The notes below the pieces were generated by a model, which saw only the letters and a list, made by a program, of their open reading frames with translations, did not search any database and was not told where the DNA came from. From positions 1 through 5,594 of the forward strand of contig MEKM01000161.1 of assembly GCA_001766965.1 (NCBI GenBank): DNA of 5,594 nt, in the 5' to 3' direction. This DNA is from Acidobacteria bacterium RIFCSPHIGHO2_01_FULL_67_28 (GTDB lineage: Bacteria > Acidobacteriota > Terriglobia > Acidiferrales > 2-02-FULL-67-57). Within the stretch, counting starts at the first letter, position 1, and each line of letters begins with the position of its first letter. The position numbers and the translations under genes were made by a program. Shown here in pieces: positions 4,713 through 5,594 of this stretch.

Positions 4713-5399
4713 CTAGAGGTCGGGCTGGCCGCGCCGCTGCATCTCGTCCAAGAGAAAAGTTACCGAGACGCTGCCGGTGCGCGTCGGGCAGACCAGCCGC
4801 ACCTGGCCGCGGCGCGCCTCGGCCGGCGGCACGGCCTCCCGGGCGCGCTCGAACAGCAGCCGCAGCCCCACCGTCTGCTGCGTCTTCAGGTCGGTCACAA
4901 ACTCCACCCGGTCGGGCCGGGCGCTGTACTCCTGGGAAGAAAAAATCAGCCGCGCCCCCTGCTGGAGCTCTTCCACCGTGAGGCCGTCGAAGGCGGTGAG
5001 CGGGAGGAAGCGCAACTCGCCCTTGCTGGTGTAGAGGGCGGCGAAGACGAACACCTGGTAGGCGGTCGGCGGCGTGCTCAAATACCTGGCGTCCGCGTCC
5101 GGGCTGACCGCCCCGTAGAGATTCCGCAGACGCACCGTCGCTTCGCGCACCGTCTGCGCCGAGTACCACTGCACGTAATGCTGGGCGCCGCCGCCGAGCT
5201 GCTGCGCCCCGGTCTCGACCAGCTTGGCCGGGCGCGTCCAGGGCGAGTTGGTCAGCACCTGGAGGGTTTGCTCCAACGTCCACTCGCCGTACGGCTGCGC
5301 GTCCCAGAAGCGCGCCGCCTCCTGCGCGGCCAGTGCGAGACTCGCCCACACAAGCGCAAATGCGGCCGCGGGCGCTGCTCTCCTCGAGCTTCGGGTCAT
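4713..5399 (-). CDS. Uncharacterised secreted protein, 228 residues
   Basis: The N-terminus is a signal peptide: basic residues (RSSRR), a hydrophobic core from about 9 to 23, and an A-L-A site with probable cleavage after residue 24; no lipobox cysteine is seen. The mature protein starts with a Trp-rich segment (FWDAQPYGEWTLEQTLQVLTNSPWTR, residues 31-56, quoted here in part: WTLEQ, NSPW). It is followed by VQWYSAQTVREATVR (76-90), FVFAALYTSKGELRFLPL (117-134), and a C-terminal strand-rich part ending SVSVTFLLDEM. I recall this order from secreted proteins of unknown function in Acidobacteriota, sometimes linked to GWxTD-type proteins; I assign no function. The single cysteine (C204) argues against internal disulfides. 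The start codon lies in an ATGA overlap with queA, which supports it, as no Shine-Dalgarno is visible. Confidence 0.82.
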   Translation of the reverse strand: MTRSSRRAAPAAAFALVWASLALAAQEAARFWDAQPYGEWTLEQTLQVLTNSPWTRPAKLVETGAQQLGGGAQHYVQWYSAQTVREATVRLRNLYGAVSPDADARYLSTPPTAYQVFVFAALYTSKGELRFLPLTAFDGLTVEELQQGARLIFSSQEYSARPDRVEFVTDLKTQQTVGLRLLFERAREAVPPAEARRGQVRLVCPTRTGSVSVTFLLDEMQRRGQPDL

Positions 5400-5594
5400 C
5401 GAATCAGCATACAGTCGCCGTAGGAATAAAAGCGATAATTTTCTTCCACCGCGTGGCGGTAGGCGCGCAGGACGTTCTCGCGCCCGGCGAAAGCGCAGAC
5501 GAGCAAGAGGAGCGAAGAGCGCGGCAGGTGGAAGTTGGTCAGCAGTTGGTCGACGACGCGGAACTCAAAGCCGGGGTAGATGTACGCCTCGGCC
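5396..5594 (-). CDS. queA: S-adenosylmethionine:tRNA ribosyltransferase-isomerase QueA, C-terminal 65 residues (5' end outside window)
   Basis: The - strand frame from the window end encodes the conserved QueA C-terminus: Y-P-G-F-E-F, the motif T-N-F-H-L-P-R-S-S-L-L-L-L-V, AFAG, AYRHAVEE and the final YRFYSYGDCMLI followed by Arg. QueA transfers and isomerises the ribosyl group of S-adenosylmethionine onto preQ1-modified tRNA to make epoxyqueuosine at wobble position 34 of tRNAs for Asp, Asn, His and Tyr, in the cytoplasm. Roughly the last fifth of a typical protein of about 340-360 residues is seen. A Cys replaces the more usual Ala in the terminal Y-G-D-A-M-L-I. The TGA stop (5396-5398) overlaps the ATG of the secreted-protein gene, implying coupled translation. 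Confidence 0.95.
   Translation of the reverse strand, partial: AEAYIYPGFEFRVVDQLLTNFHLPRSSLLLLVCAFAGRENVLRAYRHAVEENYRFYSYGDCMLIR

Noticed and set aside
4651..5423. Long open frames on both strands (4651-5349 on -, 4701-5423 on +)
   Set aside because: Both overlap the secreted-protein gene; neither has a signal peptide or motif, and only the chosen frame has the ATGA link to queA.

Overview
High-GC bacterial DNA with compact genes and intergenic gaps full of small palindromic repeats. The palindromes built on GAGCGAAGGATCT / AGATCCTTCG, and a secreted protein with a 'W-T-x-E-x..L-x-N-S-P-W' start, resemble what I know from Acidobacteriota. That assignment is inference from style; no marker gene in the window proves it.

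Layout, left to right. (1) 1-189 (+): the C-terminal end of an unidentified membrane protein. (2) 190-405: a convergent junction holding two palindromic elements. (3) 406-1224 (-): a metallo-beta-lactamase-fold hydrolase with complete metal-binding motifs. (4) 1225-1632: a 408-base gap without a gene. It holds two tandem hairpins, a GC-rich foldable stretch, an intrinsic-terminator-like hairpin with nine T's on the + strand, and three copies of a 23-base hairpin unit, the last of which supplies the stop codon of the next gene. (5) 1633-3135 (-): a 500-residue uncharacterised protein ending in a PD-(D/E)XK nuclease-like domain. (6) 3136-3231: a divergent promoter region. (7) 3232-3774 (+): a single-pass membrane protein with an extracytoplasmic beta-rich domain. 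(8) 3775-3879: a second convergent junction with another palindrome. (9) 3880-4629 (-): a YfcE/MJ0936-type metallophosphoesterase with its own promoter. (10) 4713-5399 (-): a secreted protein whose start codon overlaps the stop of (11) queA (5396-5594, -, 5' end outside the window).

The genes do not form one pathway. queA and the secreted-protein gene are an overlapping pair and probably translationally coupled; the metallophosphoesterase may be partly co-transcribed with them. The other genes look like separate transcription units.

The most unusual content is in the gaps. Three different intergenic elements (308-366, 1588-1637, 3798-3846) share one design: two copies of a small hairpin in inverted orientation around a 3-4 base spacer, with differences between the copies falling largely at paired positions so that each hairpin is kept. 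This is the layout of REPINs (paired REP sequences), but no RAYT-type transposase gene is present here.
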